Assembly: GCA_019247515.1 (NCBI GenBank)
Contig: JAFAOS010000182.1
Coordinates: 1 to 56,594, forward strand
Source of the DNA: Chloroflexota bacterium
GTDB lineage: Bacteria; Chloroflexota; UBA6077; CF-72
DNA: 56,594 nt
Direction: 5' to 3'
Below, one piece after another: positions 33,961 through 42,715 of the stretch (positions are counted from its first letter, which is position 1; the number at the start of each line of letters is the position of its first letter). The translations under genes were made by a program, and so were the position numbers. Below the pieces are notes generated by a model. That model ran no database searches and was not told the origin of the DNA. It saw nothing but the letters and a program-made list of their open reading frames with translations.

Positions 33961-34719
33961 ATGGCAGCTCTTTTGGAAGGCAAAGTCGCGGTTGTCACCG
34001 GTGCTGGTCGCGGAATTGGACGCGCATTCGCGTTAGCCCTCGCGGCCGAGGGTTGTCGGGTAGCGGTTGCCGACGTCGACATCGCCGGTGCCGAAGCAAC
34101 CGTCAACGAGATTGCATCACGTGGTGGAACGGCCGCCAGCTCGCAGGTGGACGTCACCGAGCGCGGCTCGGTGGCGAACCTGATGCGCCTGGTCGTGGAT
34201 CGTTGGACGGGCCTCGACATGCTGGTCAACGATGCCGGAGTCTTTCCCCGCGCAACGGTCGTGGACATGGACGAAACGTTGTGGGACCGCGTGATCGACG
34301 TAAACCTGAAAGGCACGTTTCTGTGCTCGCAAGCCGCGGCGCGCATTCTGATCGCCCAGGGGCGTGGTGGTCGAATCGTGAATATGGTCTCGCGGGCGGC
34401 GTACACCGCTTATCCGCGTGGGGCACACTACGCCGCGAGCAAGGCCGGAATCGTCGGATTTACGCGCAGCCTGGCAAGTGAGCTCGGCTCCTATCGGATC
34501 ACCGTCAACGCGATCGCGCCCGGTACCGTCAACACCGCAATGCCGCGCGCCGGGGGTGTCACCGATGAGCAACTGTTCGCGAGTGGCCGCGCCTTTCCCC
34601 TGGGCCGCATTGCGGAGCCGGAAGACATCGTGCCGGCGCTGTTGTTCCTGTGCGGCAACGGAGGCGAGTACATGACGGGGCAGGTCCTGCACGTCAACGG
34701 CGGCTCCTTCATGCCCTGA
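33961..34719 (+). CDS. SDR family oxidoreductase (FabG-like)
   Basis: A 252-residue classical SDR from ATG 33961. It has the cofactor loop VTGAGRGIGRAFALALA, the acidic VAVADVDIAGAE after strand 2 (NAD preference), the NDAGVF variant of NNAG, the catalytic MVSRAAY...HYAASKAGIVGF triad, the NAIAPGTVNTAMPRAGG loop and the GQVLHVNGGSFMP C-terminus. It reduces or oxidises a secondary alcohol; substrate not assignable. It is followed by a MetE-C-like gene on the same strand after 134 bases. The spacer upstream has a TTGACA and no clear ribosome site. Confidence 0.88.
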   Translation: MAALLEGKVAVVTGAGRGIGRAFALALAAEGCRVAVADVDIAGAEATVNEIASRGGTAASSQVDVTERGSVANLMRLVVDRWTGLDMLVNDAGVFPRATVVDMDETLWDRVIDVNLKGTFLCSQAAARILIAQGRGGRIVNMVSRAAYTAYPRGAHYAASKAGIVGFTRSLASELGSYRITVNAIAPGTVNTAMPRAGGVTDEQLFASGRAFPLGRIAEPEDIVPALLFLCGNGGEYMTGQVLHVNGGSFMP

Positions 34720-34853
34720 GGCGGGCGACCCACTCCTACGCCGACAGGAGAGTCGACCGAGCATGCGTGAAGTCGCATCGGCCCATAGAGCGCGCTGCCA
34801 CACGGACGAGACACTGTTCATCAGCTACGCTGCGATGGAAGGAGCAGCAAATC

Positions 34854-36005
34854 GTGCAGCGGAGCACACAGCGGATTCTTACGACACATGCGGGAAGTCT
34901 GCCCCGCCCGTTCAACCTGGCTGAACTGAACGCAGCCAGGATGCGCGGCGAGGTGTATGACGACCAGGCGCGCTCGGCGCGCATTCCAGGCGCGGTGCTC
35001 GAGGTGGTGCGTCAGCAGTCGGAGCTAGGCCTGGACGTGATCAACGACGGGGAGTGCAGCAAGACCAACTTCCTCGCCTACGCGGAAGATCGCTTGAGTG
35101 GCTTCGAACGAGCGGAAAGGAGCGAGGGTTTCTTCGCTCGCCGCGATTGGCGGAACTTCGAGAGCTTTTATCGCGACAGTAGCTGGGGCCGCCGGCCGGG
35201 TGGAACACAGGCGGTCTGTACCGGCCCGATCGCTTACCGCGGCCAGGCGCAGATCAAGACCGACATCGACAACCTGCGGACCGCGGTCGCCAACGTACCC
35301 CAGCCCGCCGAACAGTTCCTGACCGCCATCGCGCCAGGAACCTTCGGTCGAGGGCAGAACCGGTACTACCCCACGGAAGAGGCGTTTCTGTATGCCATCG
35401 CAGAAGCAATGCGAGAGGAGTACCGCGCGAACGTCGAGGCTGGCCTGGTTCTGCAGATCGACGATCCGGGCTTGCCCGACACCTGGGACCTGCTCGACCC
35501 GGAGCCCAGCGTGGAGGAGTACCGCCGCTTCGCCCAGATTCGCGTCGACGCGCTCAATCACGGACTGGCCGGCCTGCCTGAGGACCGCGTCCGCTACCAC
35601 ATCTGCTGGGGCAGCTGGCCGGGGCCACACATGACCGATATCCCGCTCCGCGACATCGTGGACCTCCTGCTTCAGGTCCGTGCTGGCGCCTACTACGTTG
35701 AAGCTGCCAACCCGCGGCACGAGCACGAGTGGAGGTTGTGGCAGGATGTCAAGCTGCCCGCAGGCAAAGTGCTCATCCCGGGCGTCGTCACACACAAAAC
35801 GCCGGTCGTCGAGCATCCAGAAGTGGTCGCCGATCGTCTGGTGCGCTACGCCGAGGTGGTCGGCCGCGAAAACGTCATCGCCGGCACCGACTGTGGCATG
35901 GGTGGGCGAATTGACGCTCAGGTTGCGTGGGCCAAGCTGCGGGCTATGGTCGAAGGCGCCGCTCTGGCAAGCCGGCGGCTCTGGACAACGCTATCTTCGG
36001 TGTGA
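34854..36005 (+). CDS. cobalamin-independent methionine synthase-like (MetE C-domain) protein
   Basis: A 383-residue TIM-barrel protein from GTG 34854, GGAAGGAG nine bases upstream. It begins ILTTHAGSLPRP, then GLDVINDGECSKTNF. The zinc-ligand set of MetE-type methyltransferases can be traced: RYHICWGSWPG (His249, Cys251), YYVEAANPRHEHEW (Glu283) and AGTDCGMGGR (Cys347). It lacks the N-terminal half of MetE, as do many catabolic methyl- or alkyl-transfer paralogues, such as those related to epoxyalkane:CoM transferase. Such proteins transfer alkyl groups to thiols. Substrate unknown; a housekeeping methionine synthase is unlikely given the domain size and context. Confidence 0.8.
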   Translation: MQRSTQRILTTHAGSLPRPFNLAELNAARMRGEVYDDQARSARIPGAVLEVVRQQSELGLDVINDGECSKTNFLAYAEDRLSGFERAERSEGFFARRDWRNFESFYRDSSWGRRPGGTQAVCTGPIAYRGQAQIKTDIDNLRTAVANVPQPAEQFLTAIAPGTFGRGQNRYYPTEEAFLYAIAEAMREEYRANVEAGLVLQIDDPGLPDTWDLLDPEPSVEEYRRFAQIRVDALNHGLAGLPEDRVRYHICWGSWPGPHMTDIPLRDIVDLLLQVRAGAYYVEAANPRHEHEWRLWQDVKLPAGKVLIPGVVTHKTPVVEHPEVVADRLVRYAEVVGRENVIAGTDCGMGGRIDAQVAWAKLRAMVEGAALASRRLWTTLSSV

Positions 36006-36051
36006 CCTCGACTGGCCGCCGCGCTTGCGGACGACCCGTTACTGTGGTTGG

Positions 36052-36071
36052 AACCCTCGGTTTCCAGGGTT
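36052..36071. terminator. small inverted repeat between converging genes
   Basis: AACCCT, eight-base loop, AGGGTT, lying between the MetE-like gene (ends 36005) and the reverse-strand ORF ending at 36087. The stem is only six pairs and has no T run, so terminator function is weakly supported. Confidence 0.25.
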
Positions 36072-36086
36072 GCCACCAGGCAAGGG

Positions 36087-36332
36087 CTAGGAGTTCGGGC
36101 GTTGTCGCCGCCGCAGCTCGGCGATGATGTCGTTCGGTGTCGTCTCCGACGATACCTCAACGCCATTTTCTTTCGCGATGCGCGCCAGATTGGCCGAGGT
36201 GAACATCGGCGTGCCGCCCTGATCCGCGGCGGCAATGACCTGCAGCGCTTCCGCCGTGAGCGGCGGGTGCACGCCATCGGCCCGCGTGGCCGCGGCCATG
36301 CGCGCCTCGAGTTCAGCAAGAAAGTCGTCCAC
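36087..36332 (-). CDS. hypothetical small protein
   Basis: An 81-residue frame from GTG 36332: DDFLAELEARMAAATRADG, LTAEALQVIAAADQGGTPMF, TSANLARIAKENGVEV, PNDIIAELRRR. It is soluble and helical with good codon character, and its last third has a helix-turn-helix-like rhythm (NLARIAKENGVEV). It overlaps no better frame. The frame is open further upstream to 36422, but that part overlaps the NIPSNAP relic in a different frame. No family recognised. Confidence 0.4.
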   Translation of the reverse strand: MDDFLAELEARMAAATRADGVHPPLTAEALQVIAAADQGGTPMFTSANLARIAKENGVEVSSETTPNDIIAELRRRQRPNS

Positions 36333-36381
36333 TGGTGTATCTACGCTACCGCGTTCCGACGCGCGTGCCGCGGCGGGTTGC

Positions 36382-36534
36382 TCAGCCCGCGCTCGCGGCA
36401 ACTGGTGTTGCGACCATGCCAACGATTGGAATGCCGACCTGTTGGTGAAGCGGAAGCCTTTGTTCCGTGAAGTGCTTCAAAAAGGCGTCCATTTCACCAC
36501 GATTGATCGTGTAGACCCGAACCTGGGCGAGCAT
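36382..36534 (-). pseudogene. truncated NIPSNAP-like protein
   Basis: ATG 36534 begins MLAQVRVYTINRGEMDAFLK, then HFTEQRLPLHQQVGIPIVGM, the first 40 residues of a NIPSNAP/Dabb-like ferredoxin-fold protein. It then meets a stop after VATPVAASAG, giving 50 residues against the usual 100 or so. Either the 3' half was deleted or a frameshift cut it short. It lies directly downstream of the HypX relic. Confidence 0.5.
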
Positions 36535-36881
36535 ACGCACTCACGATAGCACTTGAGGAGCCGGTGGTGGCCAGCTTGTAGACGAAGCGGCGGCGCGCCT
36601 CGTGGTAGCTGATGTCAGGTCCGAAGAAGTTGTCGCAGGTTTCCTCGGTACGTATCGGCTGGCAGGCGGTCGTCAACTCCAGCGCGCGCTCGGCCCCGAC
36701 ACGGCGCGGCAGCGTGTACGTCCAGTACCCCGAGCGTACAGATTGCCCATGCTCCGGTAGTGCGGATTGAGCACAGTGCCGGCTCGCGCATACACGTGAT
36801 CTGCCGCGAGCGCCGAGTGAGCTCGACGAACAGCCGTTGACTCAAGCTGTTGTGCGCGGAGGTGACGAAGAGAATCTGCAT
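36494..36881 (-). pseudogene. HypX/HoxX-like gene with large internal deletion
   Basis: ATG 36881 starts MQILFVTSAHNSLSQRLFVE, the formyltransferase-like N-terminus of HypX. Within about 20 codons the sequence jumps (with a frame change) to C-terminal blocks: DHVYARAGTVLNPHYRSMGN, YWTYTLPRRVGAERALELTT and ACQPIRTEETCDNFFGPDIS. These belong to the enoyl-CoA-hydratase-like half. HypX is normally about 550 residues, so roughly 400 are gone. HypX acts in [NiFe] hydrogenase maturation, making CO from formyl-THF under aerobic conditions. No hydrogenase genes are visible in the window. This is certain decay, not a base-call artefact. Confidence 0.7.
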
Positions 36882-36930
36882 GTCGTCTTTTCTGGAGCAG
36901 CGTGAAGCAGCGAATCAGTGCGATTTCGCT

Positions 36931-37374
36931 TCAGTCACCAGCCGCCACGGGCTGGGCGCGACCGGCCGCCGCCTGCATCGTGGTCGCCAACAGCTCGTAG
37001 ACATTGGTCCAGGCGTGGCGCACGGCCGGTGTGAACGCCGGCCCGAGCCCTTGTTCCAGGGTCCACAGCAGTGCGCTGCCGACGACCGGGTAGTGCGCGG
37101 GCTGCACGCCGTAGCGGGCGTGCCGCCCGCCGAGTTGCTCGACGATGGGTACCAGTTGGTCGAGACGATCCAGCGACTCGACCGCGAACTGCAACGTGGC
37201 CATGAGTGACCGCTTCTGCTGTTGAAGGTCATCCGGGAACAAGCGGCGCAAGCTCGGTTCGAGCGTGAAAAGACGGTCGTAAAAGAGGCTCGCTGCCGCA
37301 TCGCCGAGTGGCACGACGTCGGCGAACGACGTGCGAACCAGACGGATCATTTCAGGCGTCATGGTGCGCGCCAT
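36931..37374 (-). CDS. single-domain globin (Vitreoscilla hemoglobin-like)
   Basis: A 147-residue globin from ATG 37374. LRRLFPDDLQQQKRSLMATL is the E-helix region. GGRHARYGVQPAHYPVVGSA contains the likely proximal His85, by comparison with KHCQAGV...HYPIVG of Vitreoscilla hemoglobin. A Tyr at the B10 position (SLFYDRLF, Tyr32) and Gln near E7 match oxygen- and NO-handling flavohemoglobin-type globins. No reductase domain is attached. It would bind oxygen or detoxify NO with an outside reductase. The upstream ATG at 37401 is possible but adds a basic stretch. Confidence 0.85.
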   Translation of the reverse strand: MARTMTPEMIRLVRTSFADVVPLGDAAASLFYDRLFTLEPSLRRLFPDDLQQQKRSLMATLQFAVESLDRLDQLVPIVEQLGGRHARYGVQPAHYPVVGSALLWTLEQGLGPAFTPAVRHAWTNVYELLATTMQAAAGRAQPVAAGD

Positions 37375-37489
37375 AATCCGGCGATGCAGGCGAAGGCGCA
37401 TCGGGCGCCGACCCCTAAATCAGGCGCGTGGCCGACCTAGTTTTCGCGGGAGCAAGCGTTTGCTGCTCCGTTTGCAGGCGGGCGGCCCG

Positions 37490-38938
37490 TCACGCCGCCT
37501 CCCGGGCGACGCTCACGAACTCAGGCTCGACAGGCGCCGCGACCGGGACAGCCGCCAGTCGGGGCCGGGTGACGCCGAGGGCCGTGATGGCGCCGAACAG
37601 GGACAGCAGGGCGGCCGCGGCCAGCGCCGGCTGCATACCCGCCGTGAAGGCAGCCGCGTCTGCCAGGCTGCCGCTGGCGGCGAACACGGCGGTGACGGTA
37701 GCCACCCCAAAGGCACTGCCGAAGCGCTGCAGCGTGCTGTTGACGCCCGACGCCTTGCCCATGTCGTGCGGACTCACCGCGCTGACGACAGCGGCCGGGG
37801 TCACCGGCAGTACCATGGACACGCCAATACCGGCGATGACCAACGGGGTGATCGACGCCCAGTAGCCAGTCCCGCTGCCTACCAGGGCCGCGAACCACAG
37901 GAACCCAACGCCCTGCAAGACCATCCCCGCGGCCATCAGCGGCCGGCGGCCGATGCGGTCGGACAGGGCGCCGGCGACCGGCGCGACGACGAGCGGCGTG
38001 GCGGTCCAGGGCAGCACGCGCAGTCCCGCCTGTAGCGGCGAGTTATGCAGCGCCAGCTGGAAGTACTGCGCGATGAGGAAGGCCGCCGCGAATTGTGAGC
38101 CACTCATGAAGAAGCCCGTGGCGTTGGCTGAGGAGAAAGCCAGGTTGCGGAACAGCCGCATGGGCAGCATGGGCTGCTCGGCGCGCAGCTCCCAGGCGAC
38201 GAATCCAGCCATCAGCACCACGCCGAGTCCAAGGGTGAAAATGGTCGCAGGGCTGCTCCAACCTTGATTGCCGGCATCGACCAGGCCCAGCACGATGCCA
38301 AGCGCGCCGCCGGAGACCAGCGCAACGGCGGTCAGATCGAGCCGGGTGGGGGCGCCGAAGCTCTCCCTGAGCCGAAGGGCTGAGAGTGCGGCGACGCCGA
38401 TGCCGATAGGCACGTTGACCCAGAACACCCAGTGCCAGCTGAGCGCCTCGGTGAGAGCGCCGCCGATAAAAGGACCGCTGGCGACGGCCAGGCCGGCCAC
38501 ACCACCCCAGATACCGACAACGGCGCCGCGCCGCTCGGGAGGAAACGCGGCTGTCAGGATGGTCAGGCTGATCGGCATGACCATCGCGGCCGCGGCACCC
38601 TGCAGCACCCGGGCGGCGACGAGCGTCTCAATCGTCGGCGAGACGGCGCAGGCGGCCGAAGCAGCACTGAACACCAACAAGCCGGCAATGAAGATCCGAC
38701 GTCGACCGAAGCGGTCGCCGAGTGCGGCGGCGGTCGTGATGCCGGCGGCGAAGGCCAGCGTGTAGGCGTTCACCGTCCATTGCAGGGTCGCAAGACTGGC
38801 GCCGAAGTCACGATGGATGGCCGTCAGCGCGGTGATGACGACCAGCGCATCCAGGGTGACCATGAAGAACGCCGCGGAGGTAAGCACGAGCGTCCAGCGC
38901 GAGCTGGTGCGTGGGGCTGCCGAGGGAAGCACGACCAT
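37490..38938 (-). CDS. DHA2-family MFS drug exporter
   Basis: A 482-residue, 14-helix proton antiporter of the EmrB/QacA type, ATG 38938 with GGAG seven bases upstream. It shows MVTLDALVVITALTAIHRDF (motif D1), LGDRFGRRRIFIAGLL (motif A) and ARVLQGAAAAMVMPISLTIL (motif B). It also has GPFIGGALTEALSWHWVFWV (motif C, antiporters), and DRIGRRPLMA in the second half. It would export hydrophobic drugs or metabolites. The divergent HxlR-type gene 82 bases away shares its promoter region and is probably its repressor. Confidence 0.9.
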   Translation of the reverse strand: MVVLPSAAPRTSSRWTLVLTSAAFFMVTLDALVVITALTAIHRDFGASLATLQWTVNAYTLAFAAGITTAAALGDRFGRRRIFIAGLLVFSAASAACAVSPTIETLVAARVLQGAAAAMVMPISLTILTAAFPPERRGAVVGIWGGVAGLAVASGPFIGGALTEALSWHWVFWVNVPIGIGVAALSALRLRESFGAPTRLDLTAVALVSGGALGIVLGLVDAGNQGWSSPATIFTLGLGVVLMAGFVAWELRAEQPMLPMRLFRNLAFSSANATGFFMSGSQFAAAFLIAQYFQLALHNSPLQAGLRVLPWTATPLVVAPVAGALSDRIGRRPLMAAGMVLQGVGFLWFAALVGSGTGYWASITPLVIAGIGVSMVLPVTPAAVVSAVSPHDMGKASGVNSTLQRFGSAFGVATVTAVFAASGSLADAAAFTAGMQPALAAAALLSLFGAITALGVTRPRLAAVPVAAPVEPEFVSVAREAA

Positions 38939-38960
38939 CGTTGTTCTCCTTCAGGTAGTG

Positions 38961-39020
38961 AATACTTTAGAAAGATATAGTTCATAGACAGAGATGTCAA
39001 GCGCGTGCTATATTTTGGGT
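38961..39020. promoter_or_regulatory. divergent overlapping promoters with inverted half-sites
   Basis: Reverse direction (exporter): TTGACA (complement of 38995-39000), 17-base spacer, then TATCTT. Forward direction (HxlR gene): TAGACA (38985-38990), 18-base spacer, TATATT (39009-39014), predicting a start at or next to GTG 39021, i.e. a leaderless message. AAGATATAG (38972-38980) and CTATATTTT (39008-39016) form an imperfect inverted pair overlapping both promoters, a likely operator for the HxlR protein. Confidence 0.5.
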
Positions 39021-39707
39021 GTGTCACGCGAGAAAGGGGCTGGACGCGGCCGGAGCTACCACCAGTACTGCGGCGTGGCGCGCGCGCTCGACGTCGTCGG
39101 CGAGCGCTGGACGCTGCTGATCATTCGCGACCTGTTGCTCGGTCCCCGGCGCTACAAGGACCTGCTCGAAGGTTTGCCCGGCATTGGCACCAACCTGCTG
39201 GCCGACCGGTTGCGCGAGCTCGAGACGCGCGGGATCATCCGCCGCACGGTGCTACCGCCGCCAGCCGGCTCAACCGTCTACGAGCTCACCCAGCTGGGCG
39301 AGGCGCTTGGGCCAGCTGTCTTCGAGCTCGGACTGTGGGGCGCCCGCACGCTTGGCCTGCCGAAGGACGACGACCAGGTTCCTACGGCCGCCGTCTTTGT
39401 GGCCATGCGGGTGATGTTCAAGCCCGAGAAGGCAGCTGGCATCAACGAGGCCTACGAGCTGCACGTCGACGGCCACGTATTCGAGGTGCGCGTTGAGGAC
39501 GGACAGGTCCTCACTCGCGAAGGCCTGGCCCACGCGCCGGCGGCGACCTTTACCCTCGATGGGCGAACGCTGCTCGCCCTTCTTCGCGAAGGGCTTGACC
39601 CGAAGACGGCCCTGGCGGCCAGACGCGTGCAAGGCAACGCGGACAGCCTTGAGCGCTTCGTAAGCTTTTTTGCGAAGACACCCGAAGTGGCCAACACGCC
39701 GACATAA
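39021..39707 (+). CDS. HxlR-family transcriptional regulator with SCP2-like domain
   Basis: A 228-residue protein. Residues about 10-105 are the HxlR winged helix: YCGVARALDVVGERWTLLII, RDLLLGPRRYKDLLEGLPGI, TNLLADRLRELETRGIIRR. The C-terminal part (MRVMFKPEKAAGINEAYELH, VEDGQVLTREG, AATFTLDGRTLLALLREGLD) looks like an SCP2/sterol-carrier-type ligand domain, as in many larger HxlR proteins. I chose GTG 39021 because the promoter -10 TATATT ends seven bases before it; ATG 38994 lies upstream of that -10 box. It probably represses the divergent DHA2 exporter and itself, responding to a hydrophobic ligand. Confidence 0.85.
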   Translation: MSREKGAGRGRSYHQYCGVARALDVVGERWTLLIIRDLLLGPRRYKDLLEGLPGIGTNLLADRLRELETRGIIRRTVLPPPAGSTVYELTQLGEALGPAVFELGLWGARTLGLPKDDDQVPTAAVFVAMRVMFKPEKAAGINEAYELHVDGHVFEVRVEDGQVLTREGLAHAPAATFTLDGRTLLALLREGLDPKTALAARRVQGNADSLERFVSFFAKTPEVANTPT

Positions 39708-39920
39708 CACCGGAAAATAGGAAAGAGCGGCGGCTGGTACGGCATCGCCAACGTCAAGTGTTGCAGCGAATCGACGTACTGGCTAGCCGTTACGAGAACC
39801 GTTTCATGGCACGCGACGACGTGATCCAACGCGCCGCGGTTTGCGTACAAGGGGTGTGCGTCGCCAGAGCTCTCGTTGGCGGAACGTTCGTCGACATCAT
39901 ATTCCGGGGAGATCGCTCAC

Positions 39921-40253
39921 ATGACCAGGTTCGTTATTTTCTTTTCGTTGACGGGCCAGACAATCGGCCGCTTCATCGACCAACCAAGTGACCGCGCCGC
40001 GGCCGTGCGCACCCTGCTGGAGCCGGTTGGCGGAAAGTTGGTGAGCTACGACTTCATGTTTGGCGAAGACGACGGAATGGTGATCTTCGAAGTGCCTGAC
40101 TCGCAGTCGGCCGCGGCGATCAGTCTTGCTGTCAGCAGCACAGGTGCCTTTGCCCGCATTCGTACGCACGAGCTGATTCCGGCCGAAAACCTGACGGCCC
40201 TGCTCGATCGGGCGCGTTCAGCGCGTCAGGGTTATCGGCCGCCAGGCGCCTGA
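39921..40253 (+). CDS. GYD-domain protein
   Basis: A 110-residue protein from ATG 39921, GGGGAG nine bases upstream. It matches the small GYD family: RFVIFFSLTGQTIGRFIDQP, EPVGGKLVSYDFMFGEDDGM, VIFEVPDSQSAAAISLAVSS and GAFARIRTHELIPAEN. The name motif is GED-D here rather than GYD. These ferredoxin-fold proteins are of unknown function. The 210 bases before it hold no clear gene. Confidence 0.75.
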   Translation: MTRFVIFFSLTGQTIGRFIDQPSDRAAAVRTLLEPVGGKLVSYDFMFGEDDGMVIFEVPDSQSAAAISLAVSSTGAFARIRTHELIPAENLTALLDRARSARQGYRPPGA

Positions 40254-40364
40254 TTCAACGGCGGCGGCGGCGATTGTTTCACCCACGTGCGCGGCGACCA
40301 ATGCACCGCCCCACTAGAAGCGCACGTTCCAAGTGCACATCAACAATGACGCTTCAAAGGTTGG

Positions 40365-40886
40365 CTAACCCAGGACGAAAGTAAACTCCGCAATCTTGCC
40401 TTCCGGCGTTTGTGTGATCTCCAGGAGACAATCGTCGCCATACCCGCGGTCGCGCTGATGACCGGGGCTGCCCGGAAAATAGAGCTGTGTCGTCAACGTC
40501 GCGCGCTGCGGCGCCTTGACCTTCACGTGGAGGTGCGCAGTACGGTAGACCATGCGGGTCTCGCCGTCCGCGTTGGTCAAGGGTGCGTCGTACTCACGCG
40601 GAACGATCGTTCTGTGCTCGAAGCACCCTTCGGCGTCGGTCATCTGGTGCCCGCGCAAACGGTAACCGAAGATGTCGTACGAACCTTCGCTGTCGGCCTG
40701 CCAGATGTCAATCCAGGCGTCCCCAATGGGCTTGCCGCGGATGTTGACGACCTTGCCTCGGAAAATCAGCGGTTCGCCCGGCAGCCCGGGCTCAGTGACG
40801 TCCTTACGTTCGGGTGATCCAGGGAGCCAGTAAGGACCCTCGGTCTGACTACGCGTTTTCGTGAGTTCAATCAGTGTTGTTGCCAT
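40365..40886 (-). CDS. intradiol ring-cleavage dioxygenase
   Basis: A 173-residue protein from ATG 40886. The family fold is clear: IFRGKVVNIRGKPIGDAWID, IWQADSEGSYDIFGYRLRGH, then DAEGCFEHRTIVPREYDAP, RTAHLHVKVKAP and TTQLYFPGSP. The non-heme Fe(III) ligands would be two Tyr in SYDIFGYRLRG and two His in HLH. It is shorter than catechol 1,2-dioxygenases (about 300) because it lacks the N-terminal helical dimerisation domain. It thus resembles the small intradiol group that opens hydroxylated aromatics. An MHS permease follows upstream on the same strand after about 490 bases; an aromatic-catabolic link is plausible. Confidence 0.85.
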   Translation of the reverse strand: MATTLIELTKTRSQTEGPYWLPGSPERKDVTEPGLPGEPLIFRGKVVNIRGKPIGDAWIDIWQADSEGSYDIFGYRLRGHQMTDAEGCFEHRTIVPREYDAPLTNADGETRMVYRTAHLHVKVKAPQRATLTTQLYFPGSPGHQRDRGYGDDCLLEITQTPEGKIAEFTFVLG

Positions 40887-41374
40887 TTCCACGTCTCCTC
40901 TCCCGATCTTCCCAGCCAGAACATATTGAACGCTCGGTCCCCGGCATTTTACCTCCCCCCGTCTAACGTTCACGCCGCTTACCTGCTGCCCGGTGATGCT
41001 AGCTGGTGGACTCGTTGCTGTGGTTCTCAGCAGCGCGCGCGGACTGTCCTTCGTCCACGGCCCAGTTCGCCTGCACCTCCGGTTTCAGGTAACGGCCTGA
41101 CAACGTAGTACCGGGCTCTTTTCGGTATTTGCATCCTGGGCGCACCGGCTGCATCTCGAGCCGTTGAAATGGTCCCCAGGGCCGACGGCGAGGACAACTA
41201 GAACTATTTGTTTGCGGTGTGCCAGGGGAGAGTGGCGGATCTGCGAGCGTGTTCAACATGCCGGTTTCCAAAGCTCACAACCGATCCGGCAACCCAACGA
41301 GCCGCTCCAATCAGGCGTGCGAGCCTCGCCGCCAGGTCGCTCCATGGAGTGTTGCTGGTTGCGCAAGCGCGAAC
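40887..41374. other. intergenic stretch, no gene seen
   Basis: About 490 bases between the dioxygenase and the MHS permease, both on the reverse strand. All frames have shadow-like composition (Arg/Pro/Ser-rich) and no domain is recognisable. The ribosome site of the dioxygenase (GGAGA just upstream of its ATG) lies at the left edge. I see no repeat or structured element. Confidence 0.4.
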
Positions 41375-42715
41375 TCAAGCACTCGCTGGATGGGTTACCG
41401 GGATTGGCGCTGCAACGTCAGCATCGATGTCCGCTTTCCCTCGATCGGGCATGACCGCCGCGCTGGCCAAGCTGATCAGCGCACATACGGCCATGTAGAT
41501 GGCGATGGGAAGAGAGCTGTTATATATGCTGAAGAGCGCCACGGCGATCAGGGGCGCCGGGCCCCCGGCCGTAATCGACGCCAACTGATAGCCAAGTGAC
41601 GAGCCGCTGTAGCGGACCCGAGGCGTGAACGCCTCGGCGATGAAGGCTGCCTGAGGGCCGTACTGGATATCGTGGATTGGCAGCGACAGAACCACCGCCA
41701 GCAGCACGAGGGCTGGCACCGCCGTGTCGAGCAACCCGAAATACACGAACGAATAGATGACCATGGCCGCAGCGCCGATCATGTACAGCCGCCGCCGTCC
41801 GACAAGGTCGGAAACGTAGCCCCAGAGGGGGATGGTGAACAGTGAGACGAACGAGGCGATCAGGACGTACGTCAGCATCGTCTGGTTGCTGAAGTTCAGT
41901 ACCCGCGTGCCATACACAAGAATGTATGCGGTAAAAATGTAGAAGGGTGCCTGTTGCCCCGTTCGGATGAGACACGCCAGAAGCACTTCGCGCAGGTTCT
42001 TCTGGAGCACCTCCGAGACCGGCGTCGCCGCGACCCTGCGTTCGGCCAGTAGCCGCGCGAACACAGGGCTCTCGAGGATGCCCAGCCTGATGTAGAGGCC
42101 GACGCCGACCAGGATGATGCTGAGCAGGAACGGGATCCGCCAACCCCAGTCCTGGAAGGCCGGTCCAGTAAGTGCCGCCATAATGGCAAGGATTCCGTTG
42201 GCCAGGATCAGCCCAACTGGCACACCGAACTGCGGCCATGACGCGATGAAGCCGCGTCGCCCAGTCCGCGTACCCCACTCCATCGACAGCAAGACTGAGC
42301 CGCCCCACTCACCACCAACACCGATGCCCTGGACAGTCCGTAGCAATGTCAGAAGGATCCCGCCCCAGATCCCGATCGCGGCGTACGACGGCACCAGCCC
42401 GACCAGGAACGTGCCGACGCCCATGAGAAGCAGCGTGGCAACGAGCGCGATTTTGCGACCCATCCGGTCGCCGTAATGGCCGAAGATCGCGGCCCCGACG
42501 GGCCGGGCGAGGAACCCAATGAAATAGGTGCCAAAGGCCAACAGGATTCCCGTGGTGGGATCGGCTTGCGGAAAGAAGAGCGCACCAAAGACCAGTGCTG
42601 TCGCGCTGGTGTACAGGAAGAAGTCATACCACTCGATCGATGTACCTACCGTGGAAGCCACCACGGCCCGCAGCAATTGCCGGCGTGTCGCCTGTCCAGA
42701 CGAGTTAGCATCCAT
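41375..42715 (-). CDS. MFS transporter, metabolite:H+ symporter (MHS) family
   Basis: A 446-residue permease. It has the MHS hallmarks: VVASTVGTSIEWYDFFLYTS in helix 1, ARPVGAAIFGHYGDRMGRKI with motif A, RTVQGIGVGGEWGGSVLLSM in helix 4, and the central repeat VSDLVGRRRLYM. Relatives (ProP, ShiA, PcaT-like) import osmolytes, shikimate, ketoglutarate or aromatic-derived dicarboxylates with protons. A dioxygenase downstream on the same strand suggests an aromatic acid or its ring-cleavage product. The ORF has no overlap with neighbours. Confidence 0.9.
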   Translation of the reverse strand: MDANSSGQATRRQLLRAVVASTVGTSIEWYDFFLYTSATALVFGALFFPQADPTTGILLAFGTYFIGFLARPVGAAIFGHYGDRMGRKIALVATLLLMGVGTFLVGLVPSYAAIGIWGGILLTLLRTVQGIGVGGEWGGSVLLSMEWGTRTGRRGFIASWPQFGVPVGLILANGILAIMAALTGPAFQDWGWRIPFLLSIILVGVGLYIRLGILESPVFARLLAERRVAATPVSEVLQKNLREVLLACLIRTGQQAPFYIFTAYILVYGTRVLNFSNQTMLTYVLIASFVSLFTIPLWGYVSDLVGRRRLYMIGAAAMVIYSFVYFGLLDTAVPALVLLAVVLSLPIHDIQYGPQAAFIAEAFTPRVRYSGSSLGYQLASITAGGPAPLIAVALFSIYNSSLPIAIYMAVCALISLASAAVMPDRGKADIDADVAAPIPVTHPASA

